From the NCBI RefSeq assembly GCF_901933205.1, contig NC_044571.1, forward strand, positions 76,571,689 through 76,635,688: 64,000 nucleotides of DNA, given 5' to 3'. The notes under the pieces were generated by a model. The model was not told where the DNA came from. It saw only the letters and a program-made list of their open reading frames with translations, and ran no database searches. How positions within the stretch are numbered: the stretch's first letter is position 1; each line of letters starts with the position of its first letter. Made by a program: the position numbers and the translations under genes. The stretch is from Camarhynchus parvulus (taxonomy: Eukaryota > Chordata > Aves > Passeriformes > Thraupidae). Positions 49,801-63,877 of this stretch are shown here, piece after piece.

Positions 49801-52800
49801 AATTTTAAGCACATTTTTGTCTGAGAAAAAAATAAACATAAAATTTTACATAGACAAATGATTTAAAATAATGTTCTAAAATGTGGATAAATACAGAGTT
49901 TGGGAAGAAAAAAAATTATTTTCCTGTACATGAGATTAATTGGGAAGAGTTAAGTAGGAGAAGCATAATAAGAAGCATAAGTAAGAAAATCAAGATAGAA
50001 AATTTAAAACTAATTTACTTTTTTTACTACAAAATCTCTTCTCTTGCCAGTTTTACTGTGTGGGACTAACCTGTAGTGGCAGGGGTGGATTTTTTGCCCT
50101 TCAGTTTTTATAGGGGAGTAATTAAAATACATTTTAAAATCAGTATGGTCAGTTACACTGCATTACAGAATATTCCTGCTGTCAGATGCTTGTTCCACTC
50201 TTGTTTTATGGCAAGCCTTCCCTCCAGCTGCCAGGAAGGCACTGCTGTGTGCAGAATGAGGGAACTGATGCAGCCAACAGAAAAACAGCCAAAAATGTGT
50301 TTTTAGAATCACTTCACATCACCATCACCTGCTGATCCTAGTAGCAGTGAGTAGGTAACAGAAAAATACTCAAAAAGTTAAGTGTGAGAGGGGAGCAAGA
50401 ATTGGTCATACCAGTGCTTACCATTGGGAAAATGCGGTTAGCAAGAATTTGAGGAGAAACAAAAAGGCTAATGGCAAATTTATCCACTCATGTTTTAGTT
50501 TTGGTGTTCTCTTCTATTAATCAATTTGAGCTTGAATAAAATTTCACAGAAACTTACAGGATGAGCAGATCACTTGGGGGAAAATCACACCTCTCAAAAT
50601 AGGTTGCAATGCATAAGAGGATTCCTGGCATTGTAAAAATTATGTTATTAATGCCTAGAGCTGAATTTCCACTAAGTGCTGAGACTACAGTAATCTGAAG
50701 TTGTCAGCATCCGAAACGCTGCTTTCTGAACAACATCCAAATTGTCAGCTGCATCAGGCAGTCATGGTGTATCTGGATTGCAGCAGCAGGTAAGAAGTGA
50801 GAAATCACTAGTTTGTGATTAAATGTGACTAGACAGGCAGACTGGGTGTCCTGGGTTTTCTCCAAAATGCTCTGTGGTGACCCAGATCAGATGCAACTGA
50901 CAGGATGAAGAAGATTCAAACAGACAGCGAGTGAGTTCCTACAGAGATATGCAAATTGTGGGACCGCAGTATGACACAGCTGGTCCTACAGACTGCTCGG
51001 AAATTTTACAAGAAACCCCTGGTAAAGAAATGATGGCCTACATCTGAATTTCTGAGCCAAAGTAATCATAGCCACCTGGAGGAATAAGATGTCAGTGAAA
51101 AGACAGTGAGCTTACAGGTAAATAATTCATGTTGACTGTTGTTATGAACAAAAGATACAGCAAAAAAGGCTGTTTCAGATAATGCCCCCAAATCCTGCAG
51201 CACCAGCTGTCAGCAGAGGAAGCTGAGAGTTTTGCGAAGTAACATTTGGCTCAATTTTGTGTAGAAGCCTTCTCACACAAACCCTCTCACACCTCTAGAA
51301 AGAGTAGCCAAGGTTTGTAGGCCAGTGAGACAATGATGCTCTCTCCATGAGAGTGGCTTTAAAGGCTGAGACTGGCTCCATGGGGAGTATTTTGTCTTGA
51401 GGCCAAGGAAGAGCACCTGTGGGAGGCTAGTAAAGCCTGTGCTTCTTGTCCTGCTGTATTGGAGGTCACTGCTGGTATTTTCCATTTGAAAGCCCCCTGT
51501 AACCTGCTCTGACATTGCTGCCTGCTGATGCAGATAGGTGAAACTTAATGTACTAGTCTCACATATCTGCTAATAGACGAGAGAGACAATATGATGTGAA
51601 CTCTCTTCCTAAAGTGTTAAAGAAGTTTTACTAAATTATTGCAAAAAAAACCCCCAATGAGCTAAATTTTTGCTTTATCCCTTAAAGGCAGAGACTCTAA
51701 AAATATAATTTAGACAAAGGTGGAGAATGAAAAATTAACATTTTTATCTACACAGAATACAACAAAACTAACATTGTAAATGTATTCCATGGATTTGAGT
51801 ACCAGCTTTATTTCTGCTCAGAGCAAAAGGCTAATGAGAGATGGAGAGTTGTATAGAACACTGTATCATGTTTGCTGTCACTTTATGCCACAGATCTGTA
51901 TGGTGCTCTTGAAGAAATAATTTCATTTTACAGCATCTTACCTTCTCTCTTGAAGAGCACATTTTATATTCTTTTAACTGTGAAAGAGGGAAGCAGTGAT
52001 AATTATAACACTTTTATACACTGCTTTGGCATCTAGTAGTTTCACAGCTCTAAAAAACAGGTAGGAAGTGTATGAGATGTATGGGATACGTCTTATAACT
52101 CAAATTAAATTTTCTGAATTTCTTATATTTTAAGAAACATTGTAGAGAGAGACCAGCTGCTAAATTCCCCTGGTCCTCAGGTGCCTGGCAGGAGATGCTA
52201 TACTTTCATGGAAGCAATTTTTAGCAAGAATTTGAGAAATATCAGTGGAGTATTGTCATAGTAGGAGGCATAGAGTAGGTGCTGGGCTTTTTTTGACTGT
52301 TGTTTTCAGCAAAAGTCTTATAAAACCTTTGCTGCAAGTGCAAGATGGAAAATCTGAAATTAAATGTGCAGACTGTCATCTTAACCCTCACATAATTTTT
52401 CCAGCATATACAAAAAATTGAAGAAAAAAGACTGCCCTGGTCTCTAGGTGGATGAGAATCAAAAGCAAGGAAGGAAGCATGATTCAGAGATATGCTGATA
52501 CTCACTAAAATCAACCGAGTTAAGATAAAGACATTGGAAAGCCAGAGGAGATAGAAAATTGATTAGGGTCCTGAAAATATTGACTTATGTGGAATTTAAA
52601 CACAATATACTATCCTGCTCTAGAGTTATTTGACTAAAGTGTGTAACAAAGACAGAGAACTCTTTATAGTTACTAATGGGGAGAAGGCATTAGGAGCCAT
52701 GGGCAAAAATCAGGAAAAGAAAAAGAAAATTGATTAGGAGGAGAAACTTCATAGACGTATCCATTAACTTGAGGATCTATCTAAACTGTAGCATTTGGAA

Positions 52801-53714
52801 TTCTGCTGGCTGGGATCTTTGAAGACAGAGAACAATTCAGTTTGAAACATCTGTTGCATAACCTCCCACAGCAGACCTTTTCTGCTAAGTATTTAAAGTT
52901 ATAGGGCTCATGGAATGATAGAAAATGGTGTGGCTTAAATTGATTAAAAGTAGTGGGAGTCAAGCTTACATGTTATATATGCCAAACTTTAACTTGTAAG
53001 TACTCATGGTATGTGTTACATAGGTTTTTGTTTCTGGACCCTAGAATGCAGCAACAGTATAATATAGAATTCATGGGGTTTGTCAAATATTTTTATTTTC
53101 AGGGTTCCTTTTTTATTTTCAATCTGATGCATGACGTAATCTTTTATGGACATTCAAAAATTTTTTTTTTGCTTCACTTTGTGAAGATCAGAACTTTTGG
53201 AAATTGTACATGCCTAGACTGAAAATTTTCTGGAAGAAACAAATTCTTCTTAAGTTCTCATTCCAGTACAATGAACTTGACAAAGCTCAGCACCCAATCA
53301 TGGCATAGGTAAAATGTTAATAAAAGCAAGTTAATAATCTTAAAACATTTACAGCATTGTTTTCTGACAGATAATTCAGTTTAGGTTGCTTGTCGTTGTT
53401 ATATCCTAACAAAAAGAAAGAGACTTTCAAAATTATAGCTCTATGCTTTAATTAAAAAAAAAAAACAAATCCCATATGAAATTATATTTAAGTCAATTCT
53501 TCTAAGAAGTCAACATTATTTATGTTTCAGACCTTAATGCAATATTAAGGAATAGTAATATATACCTTAATTCAAAACTGTTGTTGGTATAAGATGCATA
53601 CTCTATATATCAAGGTATCTTGTTTCTGCTGAACCTTGGAATGCTTCACATGTAACCAAAGCCTTAAGTGTGGACAAAGCATTTCAGGACAATACTGAGT
53701 GCAGTTCCACTTAC
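46803..53714 (-). other. CNTN3: CNTN3 intron between the Ig3 and Ig4 exons
   Basis: This intron is 6,912 nt, bounded by gtaagt at the donor and ccttgcag at the acceptor, and it is phase 1. A TTG-rich tract is at 47793-47812 and poly-A/T tracts lie near 53159 and 53452. A somewhat GC-richer stretch around 50850-51540 stands out from its surroundings but matches no repeat family I can recall. I see no additional exon. Confidence 0.9.
47793..47812 (+). repeat. TTG trinucleotide repeat
   Basis: Short TTG run with one TTTG interruption. Confidence 0.8.
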
Positions 53715-53896
53715 TGTATACTTGTAGCTGTCCTCTGAAGACATTTCTTCCACGAGAGTTTTCAGCCTTACATTCATACATTCCTGAGTCCTCTAGCTGC
53801 ACATTAGGTATTTCAAGCACAGCTTGGGATTTTCTCAGGCGGGCTTTACTTGGATTATGACCATTAACTTTCCTCCAAGAGATTGTTGGAACAGGG
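53715..53896 (-). CDS. CNTN3: CNTN3 coding exon, second half of Ig domain 3
   Basis: This internal exon belongs to contactin-3, a GPI-anchored neuronal adhesion and axon-guidance protein. It is 182 nt long: one base finishing a codon begun upstream, 60 full codons, and one base (A) completed by the next exon. The acceptor is tttcag and the donor is gtaagt, both strong. The translation opens [12 protein letters not shown], giving the strand-C tryptophan of an Ig fold. Near the middle it reads [20 protein letters not shown], the classic D-x-G-x-Y-x-C motif of strands E-F, and it ends FRGQLQVY. This matches my memory of mammalian CNTN3 better than CNTN4 (LEIPNFQQEDAGLYEC) or CNTN2. The first Ig3 cysteine must lie in an upstream exon that I did not find. 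In the CNTN3-6 group, Ig2-Ig3 bind the receptor phosphatase PTPRG, so this exon adds to that surface by family knowledge. Paralogue choice is confident but rests on recall. Confidence 0.95.
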
Positions 53897-56800
53897 CTGA
53901 AATATTTAGTAAAATTAATGTTAACACTCTTCCACTATTGAGAATATAGATTCTGTTATCTGGTAGTTTAAACACTTAATAATCTAAGTAGCAATAAAGC
54001 ATAATCACAATTAAGGTTCATATAATGGTTGATCTAGTTCACTTTCTATAGGGAATCCTTAATAAATGGATTGCTACATGGAATATGTCTCTTTCATCCA
54101 CAGGGGAGGCTGTTTTTACCGAGATCAAATAAATCACTTGAAATCACTCTCTCTAGACTTTCTTTAGCACTCTATGCTTTATTCCTGTATGCTGCCACTC
54201 CATAGGTCAACAAAAATAACTTCAAAACTTGGATGAACTTAGAAAATTCCAAAACATCCCCAAAACATTCATTTTCCTGCAATGAAACTGCAGTTCAGGT
54301 CAATCAATAAAAATATCTATCTAGGTGGGGAATTTCTTTTTTGGGTAAATTTAAGAGACCACAGATTTGGAGACCTTTTTCTTACCATATTGCCAAATTG
54401 CAAAAATGGTTGTATGACAAGACATATTAATGGCACTGCTGTTCCTGTCTCACAGCATTACAATTTGCTTGTGGCAGCAGAAGGGTTTTTCATTGCAACT
54501 TGCTGTACCACAGAGGTCTGTGAGGACCCTGGGTCATTTACATTCATACCTGAGGAAAAATACCTAAAATAGTGTTTGTACTCATAAAATTTTCCTTTTA
54601 GCTCAAAAACTCATCAGCCATTGTGCACCCATTGGGCCTTATGGTACAGAAATACATTTCTAAATATGGCAGGTATTTAAGAGGGAAAAAAAAAGAAAAA
54701 ATAGAACTGTCAATAAAAAATATTTGATTGTGAGCTGAAAACTAGGCTGCTTCAGGTACTCCACAAGAAGCTTGGAGGACACCATAACAAAATGGAACTT
54801 TTTGAAAAATATATTTTGTATTTATTTCAAGTCAAAGCTTAGATATAAACACAGGGCCTCGTGGCAGTTTAGATGAGGAAAAGCACTTCATAATAGTTCA
54901 GATTTATTTAGTTTAAATTCAAAACTGCTATGAATCGCTGTCATGATTTGCTGACTTTCATTTGCTATAAATATATGGAGTTTCATCAAGAATATCACCT
55001 TTCTCTTAATATTTCAGGGTATCCAGTCTGAGGCACAAAAAATAAATATGTGACAAGCAAGTTCTGGTTATTCCTAAGTCATTTAGAATCACAGGCAGTA
55101 ATGTGAATTACTGCAATTGTACTCAAACTTGCAGACAAGATGCTCCAAATTCTAGTATTTTATAGAGATTAAGACAATTCCCAAACTTGTACCTGATTAT
55201 CAGAAGATTTGTCTAATTTTAACTCCTGAGTGCCACAGATCACTGAATTTTATTGAGTCTATTAACATCATTACCTTACACACCCAAAATACAGTCCAAC
55301 ATGGAATTCATTTTAATATACCAGAAAGAGAAAATAATTATTTCTCTTATCAGTTTGCTGCACTGATTAATTAACCTGACAAAATGAACTTTACCGTGAA
55401 TGTGTATGTATTCATCTCTGGCATTCATTCCTGCAATATCTTGTTATTATTGCAAAATAATCTTTTATCACTGTCCACCACAGAAGAAATACCTGTATGG
55501 AATAGTTTTTGTTTCTCCTTGCTAGACAAAACAGGATGGTCCCTTTTCTCTCCAGCACTCCAATTATGTATATATTTTTCTTTATATAAATGTTTTTGGA
55601 TCATGTGATAGGTGTGGATCATTAGAGCTCTTTTTGTCTTTCCCTCTATCACCACAGAAACTTTGTAGCTTTCTAATTTTTAACCTTAAATTAATTTCTT
55701 GATGACTGATTTCAAATTTTGGTGTCTTGTGGGTTTGGTTCGAGGGCTCTTCTACAGATTGTATAGTTCTGATTTATAAAGTTTGTTTCCTATAAGAAGT
55801 TATTTTACATAATTTTCAGTTAGAAGACCAAAAGAATTCCCTGTTCCTATCTGATTAAAGTACTTCAACATGTTAAATTTTAAATATGAAGGGTATTTTT
55901 TTCTGCACTAGTAAAACTTTCTGTCTTAGTCCCACCAGTTATGTTATCCATTTCACATCCTTAGCAACATATTTTATTTCTTATACTTTAATACATGTAT
56001 GTATACATCAGACATAGTAGAAATAACAATCTTAGTTTCTTCTTCTCCCTTCTTTAGCTCTCATATTTAATTTCTTATTGCACACTTCATTCTGATATTC
56101 AAATTTAGACTTTTTCTTGAGTGACTTGTGGAGATTATGCAAGTCTTCTGTTTTACATTCAGCTTAAAGAGTTAACTCCTTTTTTTGCTTGTCCTCTTTT
56201 TATATGGAATATAATTTTGTCATGATTTCTGGCTGCAAAACATCCACCATGGACAGATAAGAGTTTAACTGATGATTATTTATCACAACACAAGTCCACA
56301 GTAGGAATAGGAATTGTTTATGTTGGTACAGTGTAATAGGACTCAGCAACTGCTGCTTAATGACTGAAATGAGTGTACAGATATATTTTATTTGGGACCT
56401 TAAGGATGTCATGCTTGCTGCCTTTTGATAGTTATTTGCCCTTCAGCCTTGCTTCCAGTAAAATCAGTGACAAAAATGCTTTTTCTCTATTGCCATGGAG
56501 GAAAATGGGTTCTGCTGAATAGCATTAGTTAAAGGATTTCTTTTTGGTGGTGTACATTTCTGAGAAAAAGTCAAGAGCTTATAAACAATGAAAATTGTCT
56601 CATTTAGCTGCTATGAGATTATTCAGAAATTCATGTATTTGGAAAGTTTCCTTTAAATTGCATTTAACAATTTTTTAAAATTTGGTTTTATGTTTCCTGC
56701 AGCAAGTAAATGTGTATAACATGGCAAACACAGAGGAAGCTGGTTGTCTGGTTCATAAGGAAGCATATTTTAAAACAACTTAGTTATTTCTTCATCAATA

Positions 56801-59800
56801 TGAGGTAGTAAGTGGAATTTTTCAAGGAGATAAAGTTACATTAGCTGTGCAGATTTAATGATTTCAAAGGAAAGTGCTCCCATATTGCAAATCAGTATTT
56901 GCAGACAACTTGTAGTTCTGTTTAATGAAGCTTATTCTCCTTGCATAACTCACAAGTGACATATGGATTTTACATCTGAAATAAAAATATATCTATATCT
57001 CTTTCTCCTCTGTGACTTCTGTGAGAATGAAACAAAACATATAAATGAGAATGTGAAAGAATAAAATTGTGTGACTGTTCTAGAAAACTCCTGAAGTTTA
57101 CCATAAAAGCTAACTAACATATGCACATTTTTAATCTTTTCAAATGATCCACAGCTTTTTGAAAAATAGAGTAACTGCAGAAGTATTTCTAGCATTAATA
57201 TGAGTTTAATGTAATATGCATAATTACTGAATCTTATAATCAATATAACCCATTTCTATTTTGGTCTCAGCAGATATTTATGGGAATACGGTTTCCTTGT
57301 TTATTGTAGCAACATCCACATTCAACTCCTGTGAATAAATTTATTTGGGTTTCAGTTGAGTTCAAAGACAAGATTTCTCCTCACTTTTGGAAAAAAAAAT
57401 TATCTGAACACTACTGGTAAATCTTAGTACCACCAAGAAAAACCCTACTTGATTTCAGAAATACCATCTTTAAACTTGCCATTATTCTAGATTGAAATAA
57501 AAAATGTAAGTGGTCCCTGGTGACCGTGATAGACATTACTGTGGGCTTGTACACTTTGAGTTTGAAGAAAATATGAGTCATAATTTTACCTTTCCATTTA
57601 CAAGAGATTATGAGAGTTGGTTTTCAGCAGTATATTATTTGGGATGAGTGCTGTTGAATTAGTTGGAATGCTTCACAAGTTTCAATAAAACATAGAAATA
57701 AAAATATTTTAAAAAATTATTGGAAGCTGTTCTTCCTGTCAATTTCATATGTGAAAGAATTTTATGACATACCTAAAGTCCATGTTTATTTTGGGAAAGA
57801 GGAGAGGTAGAAATAGGAATAATGTCTGAAATTTAAAATACCCTTTCGTTGGATCTGAGCTCTTAGGATTTCAAGAATATTTTAAATAGGAATGCATAGA
57901 TTACTTTTTCTGTACTTGGTTGGTACAGATTGATGTGATATTTTGAAATATTTTATCTACTACAGTAATTTCAATTCTGCTCCACATGATTTCTCTTTAC
58001 CATGCATCACTGTTCTGAGCTGCATCTTCAAACCCACAGGTGTACATCATAATATATCTTGAAAACTTCTGCATGCATATGGGGACAAGAAAACAACCCT
58101 TTTTTTTTTCTTATGTCTTCCTGTCTTTCAAATGTATTAAATATCTTTAATTATTATAGGATAATTATGAGGGCTAAAATGTTGAGGACTATAATGAAAT
58201 TCTCTGTCAGCTGGTTTTCAGGAATGCCTATCAACCATGGATATCTACCTTTAGAATGTCCCATATAAGTCTGTTCAGAGTTAACCACTTTTCCTCTCAT
58301 TTGGTTTTTAAAATATAGTTAGTACTTAAATGCATGAAATACAGCAGCCATGAGTATGGTGATTTAAAAATTAAAAGAGAATAGAAACAAATGATGATGA
58401 TCTTGAAGCCAGTGTGCAGGAACAAGTCCAGGTCTGCAAGTCTCTTCAACAGATGCCCATGACTGTGCTAAAAATATCTATTGCATATATGAGTGTCATG
58501 TATTAATGTGGACATGCCACCACTTATCACCACTATCAGCTTGTTCTTTATGGCACAGAGCAAGGACAGTGCCTGCTTGGCTGCATATCCAGCTCCACAG
58601 CATTTTCTTCACACTTTAAATTATGGCATGTTAGAGCATCTCTAGCATATAAAATAGTGCCATGTATAAAGATGATTCATTTTCTATAATGGTTCATTAT
58701 TTGCAGAATTATACTCCAGAGTTCCTCTTTACTGGTTGATCAGAGACTAAACTGATGTCTCAATCTTCACACTTAACTATTCAACAGCTAAATTTAGATA
58801 ATGTAGCTGTCCAATACCCAATGTTAGATGATATAGTCAACAGTTTTGGTGACTTAAACGTTTTTCCAAATTCTTAAATTTGAGTTAATCATGAACAAAT
58901 GAGTTACCTGATGAAGGTGTAATCAAACAAGACCATGATAGGCAAAGGTATTGGTTTGACAAATAGTGAAGAAAGTGGAAAAGCTATTCCACAACCTATT
59001 GGGTTTGCATTTAAAAGTTCGGTAATGGGGTTTACTCTTGATGAAATGGCAACAGCACAGGTAAAAATTTAATAAGAAAGAGCTGAGTATCTCCTCCTAT
59101 GTATTCAGTGTTGTCCTCATTGCAAAGCTCCATATTATATTCCTGCCATCACAGGATTGTGGATAGTATTTATATAGTGGGATTGAGGAGGCAATGAGCC
59201 ATCATGTCTGTTAAAAATGGAAATAAGCCCTGGTTTTTCCTCAGCCATCCAGTAACCATTTTTTCTAGTCTCTGTATCACACCCTACCTCAGCATGTGTC
59301 TGGGGGCATTCTGAAGTAGACATCATTCTAAAAAATATTAAAGACCTAACAGGTAAATTATTACCACCCTGTGACTTGATCAAGGCTGTTGAGAAGGGGA
59401 ATCTGAAGCAACTTGAAAAGCAAAAGATATATATGATACCTGCTTTTTTACTAAAGGGAGTAATACATGAAGAATCCATAATTTTAAGACACAATGCTTT
59501 GAAGCAGAAAATTTCTTTGAAAAGATGACATATTTGGCAGGTGTTCATACAGATCTTCAGGGCCACAGTACTGCAATAGAACTGTGTTTATTTGTCTTGT
59601 GTTATTCTATAACTGAATTTTTGTGCCATTTTTCTCTCTTCTAAATTTTTCCCAGGCAGATTTTCTTTAGCTAGCACATTGATCTAGGATGTCCTGACTC
59701 TGCTGTACAGGTATGGCCAGCGTATGTGTACAGATCCAGAAGATCAGGAAGACTAGTTACAATGAGTCCAAAAATCCCAAAAATCGTGACATACCATCAA

Positions 59801-61696
59801 TGAGAATGCAAATGTAAACAAAAATCTAGCATGTCTAAAGAGTGCAAGATGGCTTTAAACCTGCTGATCAGACACAGAGTTTGAAGACAATGTGTGTGAT
59901 GATTTCCAGAAGTGTTGCATTTAAGGCTCTTGTGCCATAGTACCATATACATTTATTTCTTTGTGGCAAATCTTTAAGAGAAACATAACAGTGGTAACTC
60001 AGGAGACTTTCTCCTGAGAAATGCTAGAATTTTTTTTTTCCTTCTGATCATCTCAGACACTGACACAGAGAGAAATGGATACATATGCTTCTGGATAGTA
60101 AGTTTGGAATAACAATAAAAAAAAGCTCCTCCATCTTTAAACCTACAGTAAAGCTGCAAAGCTGAGCAAGTTACTGAACACAGTTTTTAGTAAATGTATA
60201 AATTTTCTTCAAGGGTTCTGAGAGAGAAAGAAAAGGGATTGGTAATATTGTTTCTTCAAGAATGACATTCTGCTGACAGGGACTTATTTTGGTAGGTTTT
60301 TCTCCCACTTCCATTATGCCATACAGTAAAAGCAATCAAATTTAAATTTTAGGTTTAGAATGAGGTAGAATGAGGTCTGGGAGTGCTACTTGAGATTTAC
60401 TGAAAAATCTTTATTACATTGCTATGAATGATGGCAATATCTCTAACAGTATTACAAAGTCTATTTAAGAACAAGTCCACTTAGAAGAAAACAAACAAAT
60501 CCAGCCTGAAAATCAGGAACAAAATCCAGTCTGGCTCTAGCAACTTATAACATAAATACTTATTCATCACGAGCTGAAAATGAACTTGAAATTGACAAGT
60601 CTTAGAAATATTTATTTGATATAAAAAATATGTGCTGTCAAAGGGGGGGAAAAAAAGACAGAGAATCCTGGATCTATTTTTGTCATATAAACAAACTCAA
60701 CTTGAAGATGTCATGTCTGCATTTAAAAAGATGACATGTCCTCTCATCACAACCTTATCTTGATGGGAAAAGACACCTCTATTTATAACATTGACAAATG
60801 TTCTGCAGAGAGTATTTATTTCCTTCTTGCAAGTATTTTGTTATCAATAAAATTAAAAAGTGGCTTCCACAGCTTCCAGATCTGGCATCTGATAGGATTA
60901 ATAAAATATTTTCCAGTAGAGAGAACTGGTGTGAAGGGACATGGAGTAACATGATTTTTTGTCCTATGGAACTTAAAGCAGGTATTTCTATATCAATTTT
61001 TGTGTATATTGTGCAGTTTCATTTTGGGAATATAATTAAATCAGATTAATAGTCTATGGCATGGTTTCTCTGTTTTAAAAAGAGAAAACAAACAATTCAT
61101 GTGTCTGTGGCTTGTAGATGAAAAATAGAACATCATGCTAAAACTTGGTTTTGATGGTAGAGGCAAATTACTACCTGTGGACTTCTATGCTGTGAATTAG
61201 CTTGAGGCTTGAAAAATGTTAAATTATTAACATGCCTTGTTCCCACAGTAATTCTCCTATATGTAGGAAAATGACTAAATATTTCAATTCAAGTTCCAAC
61301 AATGAATTGGATGTATAGCACCAAGAATGGCTTATTTAATGCCAGGTTACCTTTAATATCAAAAGTGTTTCTGCGTGCCACCATTATTGTGGGAAGAGGA
61401 AAGGACTGTTTAGTGCCCATGGAAAAGCACAAGTAGCTTAATATTTTCCAAAAGACAACAACTAAGCAACTTCCAGGGCTGAATGGCTATTCCGTGAGCT
61501 ATCAGAATCCTTAGCAAAGAGACACTGCCTGAGAAGCTTCATACAGTTGTCCAAGGAAAAGACAGCTTATCCTCAGGGAAAAAAACCACAGATCTGTTGA
61601 CATATCCCAAATACATTGACAATAGAACTGTCATACTTAGCTCTAAAAACAATGAAGCCTGATTTATATCCCAGATGTTGTTCTTTTTTATTTTGT

Positions 61697-61729
61697 ACAC
61701 ATGTATGTATGTATATATATACACACACC
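61697..61729 (+). repeat. TGTA/TA/CA compound microsatellite
   Basis: ATGT units pass into TA and then CA dinucleotides, a typical compound microsatellite. Confidence 0.85.
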
Positions 61730-62898
61730 AGTGAAGCATGCTCTGTTCCCAGGATTACGTCCGCTAATACTCATCTGCTGCTTGCTGCCTTGACTACTCA
61801 CTCATGCCAGTGCCCCTGGGTTTCAGTGTAGTGCAGTTCATAGAGGCTAATTTTGAGTATCATCATCACACTAGCTCTGCTACTCTTTAGCAGCACGCCA
61901 GAGCTGAAGCAAGATGTGTATTCATGCTGATGACAAGGAGACTTAGGTTAGAAAATAGTCTGATCCCAGAATAGAAATCCTCATGAGACCTCTTTTGACA
62001 CTAGATTACTGGGAGGGAGTCTGGTTACAGGAACATTTTATCTGGTTCTCTTGGCAGTTCAGAAAAGGAGATGCCTTCTGCCTGGTCTGGGGAAAGAATC
62101 TTGGAAGACCAGTTTGGAAACATTCAAGACCAATAGGTAATACTGGATTTGCCAAGATAAGCCAACTAGAGGACAGAAGTCAAGGAGAAATATGTGGAAG
62201 ACTTGGCTGACAATTTTAGACCAGTTTTAACTGGTGATCTGAAAGTAAAAAGCCCCATTTTACAGATTTGATGTGCAGAGAGGGTTAAAGTCAGTCCCTT
62301 GAAGTTAGGAAACAATGGTGCAATGCTGGGAATCTTCTATTCCCCTGTGTGTAGAGACCAGATGGATAACTGCACGTGCTAGATGGAGAAGTGTGCAACC
62401 TGGACCTGTGACTCGTTATAATATTACTGTTTATCAACTTCTTGTTCCTCCAAAAATCTCATATAATTATGTGGCAGATGGAGAAAAAAAAGGAATCAGG
62501 TACTATGAAATCTCTGACCAAAGATTCATTCCTGGGTGCCTTTAACCCTCTTCTCTGAAATTGTTCTCTTAATCAATACATTATTTTCCAGATCTCACTG
62601 AAACAGCCCTTTAAAATGTGGACTTGCAAAGCCTATCTTTTTGTACCTGCAAAAACGTTTGCAATATCTAGAAAACTGCCTCATAGGCATTACCCTGTGT
62701 CATTGGCTTAATGAGCCACACCAGCAAAAAATTTCTTCAGAAACTTCATGCAATTCTCCACAGTTACAATCAAATGCTCTTCACCAGACCATAAAGACTT
62801 TTTATTTGGCCGCTCTGATCTTTGCTTAGGTATTATACTGACTTATTCACTTTGCCTTTATTTCTGCATATTGAAAAATATGTAGTAAGCTCTCGCTA

Positions 62899-63060
62899 CA
62901 TAGATGAATAGAATTGTTTGAGTTGGAAGGAAGCAAAGATTATTGAGTTCCAGCTCCACTGGCATGGGCAGGGACAGCTTCCTCTAGACCAGGTTGCTCA
63001 GAGCCCCATCCAACCTTGTTTTAAACACTTCCAGGATGGTGCATCCACAACAGGTATATA
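62899..63060 (-). mobile_element. CR1 LINE 3' end, reverse orientation
   Basis: Read on the plus strand it begins tagatgaatagaattg, the reverse of the CR1 octamer tail, then gagttggaaggaagcaaaga, ggcatgggcagggacagctt, agaccaggttgctcagagcc and ccatccaaccttgttttaaa, then the start of tccaggatggtgcatccaca. All of these are the reverse complement of the avian CR1 3' UTR. It is the only CR1 fragment here in the same orientation as CNTN3. Confidence 0.93.
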
Positions 63061-63856
63061 GTCTGCAATGAAAATGTTGATAGTGCCATGAAACAAATAA
63101 TAGCATTTCTAATAAAAGCTTAAGATCAATTAGAAAAATTAGAAAAGTCTGGTAAAAGGAAAACAGGAACAGAAGGTAACAAAACTATTTAATGGATTTA
63201 AAACTTTGAGACATTTATTAATTTGAATCGATTCAGAGTTCATGATTTCAATAGAACATTTTTGAATGCTTCTTAGATTAAAAGTCATAAATTTCATTAA
63301 TTTGCATTACTTAAATATATATAGCCTCACCTTTTTTTATTTAATTTCATTTATAAAGGAAGATTTTTAAAAGGACTTTCAGCTGTGTTCTTGCAATCCC
63401 TACTACATATGGGATGACTGTTTACAACTGAGCTATAAATCCCTTCCAAACAAAGTTAACAATAGAATTATTAAGGCAATATTAAATATGACAAAATGAA
63501 CAAAATGTCTATCAAAACTGCCTCATTTTACTTCAGTAACAAAAGTAAATAAATATTGTTAATTTATTCATCATTAACTAAGTATATGTCAAAATGAAAA
63601 CATAGTTTTGACATTGCCAAAGTGAAATAACCTAACATTTAAAAAGAATGTTGGTATATTATGTGTATGTTACCATTGTACAAAAATAGAATAAGCATAA
63701 AATAGCCTCTCAAAAATACAGAAAAACAAGCCAATGAATAATAAGAAAAATTGTCTGTCAGCATGGTTGTTTATTGATGCTTTTGATTCAAATATCTCTG
63801 TGTTGATCGATATGGTTTAAAAATAACCATAGTATAAGTAAAGGGATGCATAAAGC

Positions 63857-63877
63857 TTTTTTTGTTTGTTTGTTTTT
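63857..63877 (+). repeat. TTTG simple repeat
   Basis: Short T-rich run with three TTTG units. Confidence 0.8.

Noticed and set aside
53572..53820. 82-codon open frame overlapping the Ig3 exon
   Set aside because: Same situation: a correct CNTN3 frame that runs past the gtaagt donor into intron. The exon is 53715-53896.
59135..59566. 143-codon minus-strand open frame, the longest in the window
   Set aside because: No recognisable domain, signal or repeat. It is cysteine-rich at one end only, has no supporting splice context, and lies in CNTN3 intron. A frame this long is not surprising by chance in 64 kb.
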